Of a stretch of DNA of 39,907 nt, positions 14,352 through 25,000 are shown in pieces; positions within the stretch are counted from its first letter, which is position 1; each line of letters starts with the position of its first letter. The notes beneath the pieces are model-generated. The model did not search any database and had not been told where the DNA came from. It worked only from the letters and a program-made list of their open reading frames with translations. Position numbers and translations under genes: made by a program. Source of the stretch: Deltaproteobacteria bacterium UBA6601 (lineage in GTDB: Bacteria > Myxococcota_A > UBA796 > UBA9615); the NCBI GenBank assembly GCA_002433485.1, contig DJIF01000076.1:2671-42577 (forward strand), read 5' to 3'.

Positions 14352-15182
14352 ATGTTGAGCCGCACCCTGCTCCTGAGCACCTTTTTCGCCACCCTTTCAG
14401 CCTGCCAACCACCGCCGCAGGCACCCACCGAACTGGGAGAACTGAGCCTCTACCTGTTTGCGAATTTCGACGACCCAAACCCGCTGGTCATGCAGGCCGG
14501 GGTGGTCAACATGCTTGCATTCCTCGAAGAGTTCGAGGCCAGCGCAGACCTGGGAATGGACTCTTCGCCGGCAGACCGAGCCTGGCAGCTGCCGGTCCTT
14601 GAGGCCCAGCATTGGGGTGGCGCTGAGCACTGGAGCGGACACCAGCCCCTCGACCAGCTGCCAGTAGCGGTCGCCGCGCGCAGCGCGTTCTCGGGGCTGC
14701 AGCACGCAGAGCTGGTGGGCCTGGCGGATCAGACCCCCATCGAGTCGGCCAGCTCAGCGCGCTACGACCGCAGCTTTCTCAGCGCGTTCGGCCCCTGGAT
14801 CAATGGCGAGGAAGCTGCCCTGCGCACCAGCAATTCCATTGACCGCGACAACCTGCTGCTCACCCTCACTTACACCTCCCTGAAGGACTACCGCTGGGTG
14901 GATCTACCCGAGGGCGGTGGTCAAGCGGCGGTTGCCAGATCCTGGATCACCCAGCAATACATCAACGAGCCGGGTGCCGGCACCGACGGAGAGGACTCCC
15001 TGGACTTCTTCTCGAACATGGAGATCACCATCCCCAGCGGCTCGGGAACCCTGCGCTACAACGCGCTATGGGGCGCGGTAAAGCTGGTGCCAGCGATCGA
15101 TGACACCATCTTAATCAACACCGTGCGCAACGGACTGCAAGAAGGCTACGAAAACACCGAGAGCTACCTCGAGGCTTCCTGA
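14352..15182 (+). CDS. Lipoprotein paralogous to the first gene of the sugar operon
   Basis: The 276-residue protein has a lipobox LSAC (Cys18) followed by the tether 'QPPPQAPTE', nearly the same as in the 259-residue lipoprotein at 4487. Both then have a helix with 'D-D-P-N-P/D-E-D-P ... M-x-A-G', and in the C-terminal third the aligned blocks Y-R-W-V/Y-M-W-V, A-R-S-W/Q-R-N-W, L-R-Y-N-A-L-W/V-R-L-Q-S-A-W and a final helix with E-x-x-E-x-x-L. No known domain is recognised. The middle differs in length and sequence, so the pair are diverged paralogues, perhaps binding different ligands. The ATG has a possible weak ribosome binding site (GGAG, about 14341). Confidence 0.72.
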   Translation: MLSRTLLLSTFFATLSACQPPPQAPTELGELSLYLFANFDDPNPLVMQAGVVNMLAFLEEFEASADLGMDSSPADRAWQLPVLEAQHWGGAEHWSGHQPLDQLPVAVAARSAFSGLQHAELVGLADQTPIESASSARYDRSFLSAFGPWINGEEAALRTSNSIDRDNLLLTLTYTSLKDYRWVDLPEGGGQAAVARSWITQQYINEPGAGTDGEDSLDFFSNMEITIPSGSGTLRYNALWGAVKLVPAIDDTILINTVRNGLQEGYENTESYLEAS

Positions 15183-15324
15183 CCTCTGGAGACCAGACAC
15201 GGGTCGATATTCACCGGCCAGAACGCCAACCGACGGTCCAAATGACTGTTTCGCGGTGCCCATTTGCTGCCTGGCTGAGCCGGGATCCGATCTATGCTGC
15301 GGATCTCTGCACCGGGAGTTCTCT

Positions 15325-18300
15325 ATGCGCCGCCTATCCACCCTCATCGTCTTCCTTACACTGGCCCTGAGCGCCTGCCTTGGAGAGGATGACGGCAACC
15401 CCAACGGGGCCGCTCTGGCGGGCCCGGTCCCCGGGCCCATCGCCCCGGTAATCACCATCACCCCGGCCACCCCGCGCACCGGCGATGACCTCAGCGTCAC
15501 CATCTTCCAACAGGCCTACGACCCCGACGGCGACGAGGTCAGCGTCAGCTGGGTGTGGGCTCGCGACGGGGCCCTGGTGGAAGAGGCCAATTCACCGAGC
15601 CTCTCCAGCACACTGACCAGCGCCGGCCAACAATGGACGGTACTCGCCATTCCTTCCGATGGAACCCTGAGCGGCGCAGCCGCCAGCGCCTCGGTCACCA
15701 TCGCCAACACTGCCCCTGAAGGCAGCGCCACCCTCAGTGCCGAGAGCGCCACCAGCGATCAAGAGGTATCGGTGAGCGCCAGCGGCAGCGATGTGGACGG
15801 CGACCTGGTGGACTTTGACTACCGCTGGCAGGTCAACGACCTGCCCATCCAAGACCTGGGCTCGGTTCTTCCGGCTCAGCGCACTCACAAGGGCGAGCGC
15901 TGGACCGTTCAGATCAGCCCCCACGATGGACTGGACGCTGGCACGGCCACCGAACTGAGCGTAGACATCATCAACAGTCGGCCCAGCATCAGCGCTGCAA
16001 AGATCCAACCCGAGCTGGCCCTGACGGCCACCGAGCTGCACTGTCAGGGCTTGGACTGGAGCGATGTCGATGACGACCCTGAGGCCTATGAGGTCCGCTG
16101 GCTGGTCAACGGCGTGGCAGCCGGCAGCGATCTAATCCTTAGCAGCGAGCACTTCGCCCGAGGCGACAGCGTGATCTGCGAGCTCACCCCCCACGATGGG
16201 GAAGAGCCCGGGACGATGCTCAGTTCCAGCCCAGCGGTGATCGCCAATACCCTGCCAGTGATCGAATCTTTGAGCCTGACCAGCAGCACTCCGGTACGGG
16301 CCGACAACCTGAGCGCCAACGTCACCGCCAGTGACGCCGACGACGACCCGGTCAGCTTTGAGTTCATCTGGTCGGTAAACGGCACAGCCATCGCCACCAG
16401 CGAGACCTTGCCGCTGACTGCCCTGCAGCCCGGCGATCAGGTTCAGCTGCAACTAATCCCACGGGACGGCGAGGGTGCCGGCGCCGCGGTGCTCAGCGAG
16501 ATCGCGGTGGTACAGAACCAGATCCCAACCGTAGACCACTTTGAGCTCACGCCACCCAATCCCTACACCAGCGACGACATCGAGATCAGCTACGCAGTAT
16601 CGGACGCCGACGGCGACACTGTCAGCTCCTCGGTCCAGTGGAGCATTAACGGCGTGGTGGTCTCCAATCAGGGAGCCAGCCTCAGCCACAGCCTGATGGG
16701 CGCTGGCGACCTGGTCACCGCCCACCTGGTGCCCAACGACGGCTACGACAGCGGCGCGGCAGCCATCGAGTCAGTGACCATCCTCAATACGATACCCAGC
16801 CTCAGCTCGGCTAGCATCGTGCCCGTCGAGCCCAGCGTCGAAGACACCCTGAGCTGCGTGCCGGGCGGCTGGACCGACCCGGACCATGGGGTCGAGGCCT
16901 ACGTCTACAGTTGGACGGTCAACGGCGGCTCAGTGATCGGAACCGCGACTGGCGAGCTGGCCCTGGCCGGCTTCAGCGCCGGCGATGAGGTGCAATGCAC
17001 CGTCGCACCCAACGACAGCATCAATCTCGGCGCCAGCGTTACCAGCGCCAGCGTGACCATCCGCAACGCGCCCCCCACCCTCAGCAACTTCACCCTCGAC
17101 AACCTCGCTCCCTACCGGGCAGATGTCATCACTCTGAGCTACAGCAGCAGCGACGCCGACGGCGACGCCTTCACCGAACAGCTGGACTGGCAGCTCAACG
17201 GCAGCAGCGTGAGCAACAGCGGCTTGAGCTTTGCTCTGGCCGGCACCCTGCCAGGCGACCAGATCCAGGCAGTGCTCACCCTCAGCGATGCTCACCAGAG
17301 CGTCAGCTACGCCTCCGACATCGCGGTGGTACAGAACTTCTTGCCGGTTATCGACTCAGCCAGCCTCTCGGAACTCAACCCCATCACCGATACGGTGCTG
17401 GATCTGGTGTTCCAGAGCAGCGACGATGACGGCGATCCGGTCACCGCCAGCTGCCAGTGGATGGTGAACGGCAACACCCTGTCCTGGACGGGGTTCAGCC
17501 TTGACGGGTCTCAGTACTTCGCGGCCGGCGACCTCATCGAGGTGATCCTCAATCTGTCTGACGGGGTCGGCGGCAACGCCTCGCAGCTGCTGTCGGCCAC
17601 CGTGCAGAACAGCCCTCCCAGCGTCAGCACCGCAGAGGTCAGCCCCAACCCGGCCATGGCCTCCGACGATCTGCATTGCGAGGGGGTCGGCTGGAACGAT
17701 CTGGACGATGACATCGAGAACTACCAGGTGCAGTGGTTGGTCGGCGGGCAACTCGTCTCGACCGCGCAGAGCATCACCAGTCCCCTCATCAGCCAAGGGC
17801 AGAGCGTCGAGTGCACCCTGGTGCCAGACGACGGACTGGCGACCGGCGACCAGGTGCAGTCGGCCGCGGTAGTCATCACCAACAGCCTGCCCGAGGTCGG
17901 CTCATTGGCGCTATCTGCGGTCGAACCCAACCCGGGCGACATCCTTACCTCGACGGTGTCAGGAGTGGTCGACGTAGACGGCGATCCGGTCAGCCTCACC
18001 TACTCCTGGACAGTCAACGGCCTGCCAGTGTCCAGCGATGTACAGCTCGACACCACCGGCCTGCAGGGCGGCGACGACATCGCGCTGACCGTGGTGCCCA
18101 ACGACGGCAACGCCAACGGCATCCCAGCGGTAGCCACCGCGCAGATGTTCAATGCTCGGCCCACGGTGGATACCCTGGTGCTGCTGCCCGCCGCCCCCAC
18201 CACCAACAGCGTCATCCATGCCAGCGCCACCGCCTCGGATCCCGACTCCTCTGCGCTGACCCTCAGCTACGAGTGGCTGGTTGATGGCGTGCTGCTCAAC

Positions 18301-19830
18301 GAGACAGGCTCCAGCCTCAGCGGCAGCAGCTTCTTCGACAAGGGGGATGTGATCGAAGCGCGTGTCACCGCCAACGATGGCCACAATAACGGCAACCCGG
18401 TGAGCGAGTTTGTCACGGTGCTCAACTCCCCGCCCACGGCGCCCTCGGTGTCCATCACGCCGGCTCAGCCACGCGGCGGCGAGGACGAGCTCGTCTGCAC
18501 TCTGCAGAGCCTGGCCGAAGACGCCGACGGCGACTCCATTGGCTACAGCTTCGCCTGGACGGTAGACAGCGCGTCGTACAGCAGTGCCGGTGCCACCACC
18601 TACCCCGGCGACACGGTGCCGGGCTCAGCGACGACCCAGGGCGAGCAGTGGCAATGCACCGTCAGCACCTTTGATGGCGAAGAAGCCGGCGACAGCGATT
18701 CGGATACAGCGCTGACCACCGGCTGCGCGCCCGAGCTGCAGCAGCTCGCCTACTTCAAGATGGACAGCGGCAATTACTGCTCGAACGGCAACTATCACTA
18801 CAGGCCGTGGGACTGGAACGACGATGGTTTGACCGATCTTCTGGTCCATGACGGAACCAGTGGGCTGAGAACATACGTCCTTCAGAACACCGGCGGCGGC
18901 GTAGCTCTAGGCTGGTCTTCTTCCGATACCTATGGGGCTAATTTCGGCAGCAGCAGCCAGAACCTGGACTATCTGATTGAGGACTGGGACCAGGACGGCC
19001 AGGAGGAATTACTCATTGGAGGCGACGCTCTTAATGCTCACGCCTGGAACAACGGGCTGTTCGTGAAGACTGCCGATCTGCGGGCGAGTGCCCCGATCAA
19101 TTCGCGTTATACAATGTCTCTCGCCAGTATCGACTGGGATGGCGTCGAGCCCAGAGAAGTTATTCGCGGCTCGTACCATGACGGACTGAATCTTTACTCG
19201 TATGACGGTAGTTCGCTGAGCCATAAGTTCACTAGCTACACGGGTAGTACCTACGGAATCGGTGCCCTCAGCGTTGGTGATTTTGATAACGATGGACAAG
19301 AAGAAGTCCTCGTCGGCGATCAGCGGAGCTGGACTCCGAGGCTTCGTCTTATGGAGGTTGGCTCGTCCAGCTTCAATACCGTCTGGACCAACAGCGATGG
19401 CATCTCCAGGGTCAAAGACCTACAGAGCGGCGATGTGAATGACGACGGCTGGCTCGACTTTCTGGCGGTGGGCGACTTCGGGGCCTGGCTATATCTCAAT
19501 GATCAAGCAGGTAGCTTCGTGCTGTCGTGGATATCGCCTGAGTCCACCATGATGGGCAGCGCAGCCCTGGGCGACGTCAACGGCGACGGGTTGCTGGACA
19601 TCGTCATCCCCTCGGATATCCAGCGCTTCAACATCTACCTCAACCAGGGCAGCTCGTTTCTGCCCCTGGCTCACAACAACGCCGGCCAGGGCAGGGCGGT
19701 GGCGGTGATGGACTTTGACAATGATGGGCAAGACGATGTGGTCTTCACCCAGTATGAGTACAGCGGAGTCACCTCTACCGGCCGCAACACCTGCCACACC
19801 TATGTGGCCTCGCTCAGCTGCGTGGAATAA
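15325..19830 (+). CDS. Giant surface lipoprotein: twelve Ig/PKD-like domains plus FG-GAP/VCBS propeller
   Basis: From ATG 15325 (CGGGAG at 15313-15318) the protein has 1501 residues; the frame is open 23 codons upstream but only this start puts the signal at the N-terminus, with lipobox LSAC (Cys18). Residues 40 to about 1136 are twelve tandem domains of about 90 residues, each with 'DxDGDxVxxxxxWxVNG ... G-D-x-V/I ... P-N/H-D-G ... N-x-x-P', like PKD or cadherin-like Ca-binding sandwiches. Domains 3, 6, 9 and 12 each carry a Cys pair (240/285, 511/558, 785/830, 1058/1111). Residues 1137-1501 hold six D-x-N/D-x-D-G FG-GAP motifs (for example DFDNDGQEEVL), forming an integrin-like propeller. 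It is probably an adhesin or ligand-binding surface protein. Confidence 0.88.
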   Translation: MRRLSTLIVFLTLALSACLGEDDGNPNGAALAGPVPGPIAPVITITPATPRTGDDLSVTIFQQAYDPDGDEVSVSWVWARDGALVEEANSPSLSSTLTSAGQQWTVLAIPSDGTLSGAAASASVTIANTAPEGSATLSAESATSDQEVSVSASGSDVDGDLVDFDYRWQVNDLPIQDLGSVLPAQRTHKGERWTVQISPHDGLDAGTATELSVDIINSRPSISAAKIQPELALTATELHCQGLDWSDVDDDPEAYEVRWLVNGVAAGSDLILSSEHFARGDSVICELTPHDGEEPGTMLSSSPAVIANTLPVIESLSLTSSTPVRADNLSANVTASDADDDPVSFEFIWSVNGTAIATSETLPLTALQPGDQVQLQLIPRDGEGAGAAVLSEIAVVQNQIPTVDHFELTPPNPYTSDDIEISYAVSDADGDTVSSSVQWSINGVVVSNQGASLSHSLMGAGDLVTAHLVPNDGYDSGAAAIESVTILNTIPSLSSASIVPVEPSVEDTLSCVPGGWTDPDHGVEAYVYSWTVNGGSVIGTATGELALAGFSAGDEVQCTVAPNDSINLGASVTSASVTIRNAPPTLSNFTLDNLAPYRADVITLSYSSSDADGDAFTEQLDWQLNGSSVSNSGLSFALAGTLPGDQIQAVLTLSDAHQSVSYASDIAVVQNFLPVIDSASLSELNPITDTVLDLVFQSSDDDGDPVTASCQWMVNGNTLSWTGFSLDGSQYFAAGDLIEVILNLSDGVGGNASQLLSATVQNSPPSVSTAEVSPNPAMASDDLHCEGVGWNDLDDDIENYQVQWLVGGQLVSTAQSITSPLISQGQSVECTLVPDDGLATGDQVQSAAVVITNSLPEVGSLALSAVEPNPGDILTSTVSGVVDVDGDPVSLTYSWTVNGLPVSSDVQLDTTGLQGGDDIALTVVPNDGNANGIPAVATAQMFNARPTVDTLVLLPAAPTTNSVIHASATASDPDSSALTLSYEWLVDGVLLNETGSSLSGSSFFDKGDVIEARVTANDGHNNGNPVSEFVTVLNSPPTAPSVSITPAQPRGGEDELVCTLQSLAEDADGDSIGYSFAWTVDSASYSSAGATTYPGDTVPGSATTQGEQWQCTVSTFDGEEAGDSDSDTALTTGCAPELQQLAYFKMDSGNYCSNGNYHYRPWDWNDDGLTDLLVHDGTSGLRTYVLQNTGGGVALGWSSSDTYGANFGSSSQNLDYLIEDWDQDGQEELLIGGDALNAHAWNNGLFVKTADLRASAPINSRYTMSLASIDWDGVEPREVIRGSYHDGLNLYSYDGSSLSHKFTSYTGSTYGIGALSVGDFDNDGQEEVLVGDQRSWTPRLRLMEVGSSSFNTVWTNSDGISRVKDLQSGDVNDDGWLDFLAVGDFGAWLYLNDQAGSFVLSWISPESTMMGSAALGDVNGDGLLDIVIPSDIQRFNIYLNQGSSFLPLAHNNAGQGRAVAVMDFDNDGQDDVVFTQYEYSGVTSTGRNTCHTYVASLSCVE
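15442..18732 (+). repeat. Twelve tandem Ig/PKD-like domain repeats with a three-domain period
   Basis: Each unit is about 270 bases. Domains 4 and 7 share 'P-x-R-A-D', 'P-G-D-Q' and 'I-A-V-V-Q-N'; domains 8 and 11 share 'G-x-S-L-x-G-S-x-x-F'; domains 3, 6, 9 and 12 share a Cys pair. The first Cys of each pair recurs after 271, 274 and 273 residues, showing a three-domain super-unit. The units are well diverged at the base level, so the expansion is old. Confidence 0.8.
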
Positions 19831-19841
19831 GGAGCGCTGCC

Positions 19842-22052
19842 ATGAGCATAGCCATCTACCGAATCCTGCTCGTCGCCAGCCTGTGCTGCAGCCTGCTGCT
19901 CAGCGCCTGCAGCCTGCAGCAGGCCGAGATCTGTGATGACGGCCTCGACAACGACGCCGACAGCTACAGCGACTGCGCCGATCAAGACTGTTGGGACGAG
20001 TCCCACTGTGCGACCGACGGCGATGACGACGACAGCGGCGGCGATGACGACGACAGCGGCGGCGATGACGACGACAGCGCGGGTGATGATGACGACACAA
20101 GCGGCGACGACGACAGCGCGGGTGATGACGATGACGCAAGCGGCGACGACGACAGCGAGCCCTGCGTGGACGCCGACGGCGACAACTGGTGCGCAGAGGA
20201 CGACTGCGACGACAGCGAGTCGCAGACCAACCCGGTCGCCGTCGAGCTATGCGACCAGGCCGACAACAACTGCAACGGCCTCATCGACGAGAACGCCGCG
20301 AACCAGACCACCTGGTACCTGGACGCCGACAACGACGGCTACGGCGCGGCGCACCTGAGCATTGATGCCTGCACGGCTCCGGCCGGCTACGTCCAGAACA
20401 GTCTGGACTGTAACGACCTGGAAGCCCGCAGCTATCCGGGGGCCGAGGAAACCTGTGATGAGATCGACAACAACTGCGATGGCAGCATCGACGAAGGCGC
20501 AGCGGCACCGCCGACCTGGCACGCCGACTTCGACGGCGACGGTCACGGCAGCCTGACGGTCAGCGAGCAGGCCTGCAGCACCCCATCAGGCTACCTGGCA
20601 GCGAGCCTGGCCGATGACTGTGACGATCTGGACGCCACCTCCTTCCCCGGAGCCAACGAGGTCTGCGATGGTGCCGACAACGACTGCGACAGCAGCGTCG
20701 ATGAGGGCGTCACCCTGAGCTTCTACCTGGACTTTGACGGCGACGGTTACGGCGATCCCGGCAGCCCGCAGCAGGCCTGCTTTCAGCCGCTGGGCTACAG
20801 CGCCAACGATGGCGACTGCGACGATGGCGCACCCTCTGCCCACCCCGGTGGCGTGGAGATCTGCGACGGCATCGACAACAACTGCAATGGCAGCGCCGAC
20901 GACGACGCGCTCGATGCCGCTACCTGGTATCCCGATGTCGACGGCGACGGCTTCGGCGCAGCGGCGGGGGCGACCGTTACCTGCACCCAACCCAGCGGCT
21001 CGGTGAGCAACGGCGACGACTGCGACGACAGCCCTGGCACCGGTCCGGCCAACTTCCCCGGCAACACCGAGCTGTGCGACGGCCAGGACAACGACTGCAA
21101 CGGCGCAGCCGACATGCTCGGCGCGGACAGCGAAAGCGACGATGATGGCGACAACCAGAGCGAGTGCGAAGGCGACTGCAACGACGCCCCCGGCAGCGGA
21201 GCCGCCATCTTCAGCGGCGCGGCCGAGCTGTGCGACGGGATCGACTCCAACTGCGATGGCTCACTGGTGGACGGCTTCGCTGACTACGATGGCGACCTGG
21301 ATCCGGACTGTAACGACCCCGACGATGACAACGACGGCGACCCCGACGGCAGCGACTGCGCCGACACCGACGAGACCCTCTTTACCGGTGCGCCCGAGTC
21401 CTGCGACGCCATCGACAGCGACTGCGATGGCAGCCTCAACGACCCCGGGCAGGACGAGTGCGCTGCCAACGCCAGCTGCAGCGCCGACGGCAGCGGCTTC
21501 AGCTGCACTTGCAACACCGGCTTCAGTGGCACCGGACTATCCTGCTCCTGCGATGGCGGCCTGACCGACTGCAACGGTAGCTGCGTCGATCTCAACTCCG
21601 ATGTAAACAACTGCGGGGTCTGCGGCAACCCATGCAGCTCAGGGTCCATCTGCAGCAACGGCTCATGCATCTCCGTGCCCACCTGCCTTGCTAGCGGCAA
21701 CGCCAGGGCGATGGGTTGCAGTCCCGCCTGCAGCAAACCCAACTTCTGCTACATCGGTGTGACCAGCTTCAACACCTGCGTGACCGAATGCGACAAGTTC
21801 CCAGGTGGCCGGCTGCCCATCGAAGATGGTGGCGGTGGCCTCACCGGCTCGGACTGCCACGGCTCAGCGATCAACGCCGGCGCCTACGGCCGGGTCGAGA
21901 TCTGGGCCTACACCCAGGCCCACAGCGACTCCAGCCTGCAGAGCCAGCTCAACGACGAGAACTATCTGGTCGATCATGGTGATTGCAACTGGGACACCCA
22001 CGGCGGCAACGCTGGCAACAGCAACCGTGACTGCCTGTGTATTCACGACTGA
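19842..22052 (+). CDS. MopE-type metal-binding surface lipoprotein with EGF-like and Cys-rich C-terminal region
   Basis: The 736-residue protein starts at ATG 19842 with AAGGAG at 19829-19834 and a lipobox LSAC (Cys23). It continues with a 'CDDGLDNDxD...DCxDxDC' unit (30-51), an Asp/Ser/Gly linker (60-105) and seven MopE-type units to about residue 535, each with a D-x-D-G-D loop, DCxD and 'ExCDxxDxxCdG'. Then come an EGF-like module (about 540-568), a 'GLTDCNGSCVDLNSD' Stig1-like Cys module and a last unknown domain of about 100 residues ending at the C-terminus. MopE repeats bind Ca or Cu in related proteins. The gene follows the giant lipoprotein gene after eleven bases and is probably co-transcribed. 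Confidence 0.85.
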   Translation: MSIAIYRILLVASLCCSLLLSACSLQQAEICDDGLDNDADSYSDCADQDCWDESHCATDGDDDDSGGDDDDSGGDDDDSAGDDDDTSGDDDSAGDDDDASGDDDSEPCVDADGDNWCAEDDCDDSESQTNPVAVELCDQADNNCNGLIDENAANQTTWYLDADNDGYGAAHLSIDACTAPAGYVQNSLDCNDLEARSYPGAEETCDEIDNNCDGSIDEGAAAPPTWHADFDGDGHGSLTVSEQACSTPSGYLAASLADDCDDLDATSFPGANEVCDGADNDCDSSVDEGVTLSFYLDFDGDGYGDPGSPQQACFQPLGYSANDGDCDDGAPSAHPGGVEICDGIDNNCNGSADDDALDAATWYPDVDGDGFGAAAGATVTCTQPSGSVSNGDDCDDSPGTGPANFPGNTELCDGQDNDCNGAADMLGADSESDDDGDNQSECEGDCNDAPGSGAAIFSGAAELCDGIDSNCDGSLVDGFADYDGDLDPDCNDPDDDNDGDPDGSDCADTDETLFTGAPESCDAIDSDCDGSLNDPGQDECAANASCSADGSGFSCTCNTGFSGTGLSCSCDGGLTDCNGSCVDLNSDVNNCGVCGNPCSSGSICSNGSCISVPTCLASGNARAMGCSPACSKPNFCYIGVTSFNTCVTECDKFPGGRLPIEDGGGGLTGSDCHGSAINAGAYGRVEIWAYTQAHSDSSLQSQLNDENYLVDHGDCNWDTHGGNAGNSNRDCLCIHD
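20019..20156 (+). repeat. Acidic linker repeat (GDDDDS-type)
   Basis: Short units coding for Gly, three to four Asp, Ser or Thr and Gly/Ala follow one another with small length changes (21-24 bases). They form a flexible, highly negative spacer between the lipid anchor and the metal-binding units. GAC and GAT codons are mixed, so the repeats are partly degenerate. Confidence 0.8.
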
Positions 22053-22071
22053 GCAGCGCCCTGAGCGCTGC
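22053..22071. terminator. Hairpin between convergent genes
   Basis: GCAGCGC (22053-22059) and GCGCTGC (22065-22071) form a perfect seven-pair stem with a five-base loop, starting right after the stop codon of the MopE lipoprotein and 13 bases before the end of the RND gene on the other strand. It could end transcripts from both sides. There is no T-tract on either side. Confidence 0.45.
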
Positions 22072-22083
22072 CCTGGCCCAGGC

Positions 22084-25000
22084 TCAGCTAACCTTGAAGC
22101 CCTCCGCTGCGGGAGCTGCCGGCTGTTCTGCGCCGAACAGCAGACGAAGGTCTTCGACGATCATATAGAGGGCTGGCACCAACAGCAGAATAATGACCGT
22201 CGCAAACAGCACTCCAAAGCCCAGCGAAACCGCCATCGGGATGAGGAACCGAGCCTGCACCGATTGCTCAAAGATCATCGGTAGCAGGCCGAAGAACGTG
22301 GTCAGGGAGGTCAACAAGATGGGGCGAAAGCGCCGCGCTCCTCCCCGGGTAATGGCCTCATAGGCGTTGGCACCGGCACGCCGGTAGCGATTGGTGGTGT
22401 CAACCAGGACCAAGGAATCGTTCACCACCACGCCGGCCAGAGCGATGATCCCAAGCGCGCTGACAAAGCTGATCTCGTAGCCCATCACCAGGTGCCCCAG
22501 CACCGCTCCCACAAAGCCAAATGGAATCGCGCTCATGATGATGACCGGCTGAATGTAGCTCTTGAGCGGAATCGCGAGCAGAGAGAAGATCACAAACAAG
22601 GCCAGCAGAAAGTTGGGCCCAAGGGACGCAAACACTTCACTCTGCTCCCGTTGTTCGCCAACCAACTCCACGCTCAGGTTGGGGTATTCCTCGCGCAACC
22701 TGGGAATCAGATCCTTGTTCACCGAGGCCAGTACGTCGGTTGGCGACTTCACTCCAGGGGCCAGCGAGCTGCTTACCGTAACCACCCGGCGACCGTCCTC
22801 ACGATCGATGGTCGTTGGCGCCCGATTGCGGGTGAACTCAGCCACCTGGCGAAGCGGAACAAAGCCGCCGGCTGGAGTTCGAATCTCCAGCGCCTCAAGA
22901 TCGTATTCGCTGATCCGCTGCTCCCTCGGCAGCCGAACCATCACCCGCACTTCATTGCGGCCACGCTGCTCGCGCAACGCTTCAGCACCGAAGAAAGCTG
23001 TGCGGAGCTGGCTCGCCACCATCTGCGAGGTAATGCCCAGGGCTCGGGCCTGATCCTCCTTGAGCCGGAAGTCCATCTGCCGCTTACCGCCCACAAAACC
23101 ATTCTCAACGTTGGTCAGATCGGAATAGGCGTTAAGAGCAGTAGCCACCTCAGCGCTCGCTTCACTCAAGAGCGCGCTGGAGCGATGGGATAGCTGCAAC
23201 GCGACCGCCGAGCCAGCGGAGGGCCCGATAGCAGAAGTGAAGACCACCGACTTGGCACCGATAAACTCGGGGGTGTCGGCCTGCCAGACCTCCTTAAAAG
23301 CGGCAGAAGTAAAGCTACGCGCCTCACCGGGAACCAGGTTGATCTCCAGGCTGACGATGTGGCTGCCGGCCTGCCCACCCCCAGGCACCGGACCTCGCTG
23401 CGGCGGCAGCGAGCCCACCCGCAGAAACATCCCGCGCAGATACTCATCGCCACCGAACTGCTCCATGGTCCGCTCGGCGGAAGCCTGTAGTTCCTTACCT
23501 GCCTGCTCTGCGCTTCGTACATTGGTGCCGTAGGGAAACTGGACCGTCGCGCTCAACACATCGCCTTCCAAGGCGGGGAAAAAGCTGAGCGGCACCATCC
23601 CCCCTCCGACCAGACCGAAGGTCATAAACAGCATGGCCATGGCGATGGCCAGGGCCGAGTAGCGCCAGCGCACGCAAAGCGCCACCGCCGGAGCGTAGTA
23701 ATTCTTGATGAAGGTCTCCAGGGATCCGGAGACTCGCATCTGTAGTGCCGAGATGGGCCTCAGCCAGCGCGGCTCCTGACCCATGTGGGCGAGGTGGGCT
23801 GGGAGGATGAAGAACGACTCCAACAAGCTGAAGATCAACACCCCGATCACCATCAAGGGAATAATCCTGAAGATCTTGCCGAACAGGCCCGGAATCACCA
23901 GCAAGGGGCTGAAAGCGGCGATGGTGGTGAGAATGGCGAAGGACACCGGGGTCACCATCTCGCGGGCGCCTTCAATGGCGGCGTCGAGCTTCTTGTGGCC
24001 CTGCAGCATCTTGGCGTAGCCCGCCTCACCAATGATGATGGCATCGTCAACGACCATGCCGAGCACAATGATCAAGGCGAACAGGCTGACCATGTTCACG
24101 GTCATGTCGAAGCCGGGCATCAACAGGAAGACCCCCAGGAAAGAGATCGGAATGCCCAAAGCAACCCAGAAGGCCAGCCTCAGATTGAGGAACATGGCCA
24201 GCACCAGCAGCACCAGGATCAGCCCGAGTCGGGCGTTGCGGACCAGCAGATCAATGCGGCCACGCAGCATCTCTGAGTCGTCACTCCACATGTCGAGGCT
24301 GACGTTGGCTGGAATCTCGGTGCGCAGTTGCTCGGCATAAGCGCGCACCGCATCGGCCACACTCTGGGGGCTCTCGTTACCGACCCGATAGGCGGTGATG
24401 CGCACCGCCCGCTTACCGTTAAAGAAGCTCGACTCATCGGACTCGGCATAGCCATCGGTGATGGTAGCTATGTCGGCCAGGCGCACCGCGCTACCGGAAG
24501 CGGTTGAGCGCAGAATGATCGCGCCCAACTCGCTGCCGGTCTGCCGGCGATCAGATACCCGCACCAAGATCTCACCAGAGTCAGTCTTCAGCCCACCACC
24601 CGGGAGCTCAAGGGAGGCCAGGCGAATCTGGGTTGCCACATCATTCAGAGTCAGGCCGAACTCCTCGAGCTGCTCACGACGAATCTCAATGGCGATCTCC
24701 TGGGCTGGAACCCCCTCAATCTCGACCTGAGTAATGCCCTTGCTGTTGAGCATCTCGACCCTCGCCCGCTCGGCGATCTCCTGCAGAGTCTGCAGCCGCT
24801 GGTCACCAGATATCACCATCGATATGACCCGCTGCTTACGCCCGGCGATCGCGACTTGTGGGTCTTCTGCCTGCTCGGGGAAGGAACGAATCCGGTCCAC
24901 CTGAGACTTCACATCTGCCAGCACCCGATCCGGGTCGGCGTCTATGAGCAGCTCAGCGCGCACCGCACCGCCGCCCTCCGCAGCACCAGATGTAACGCGC

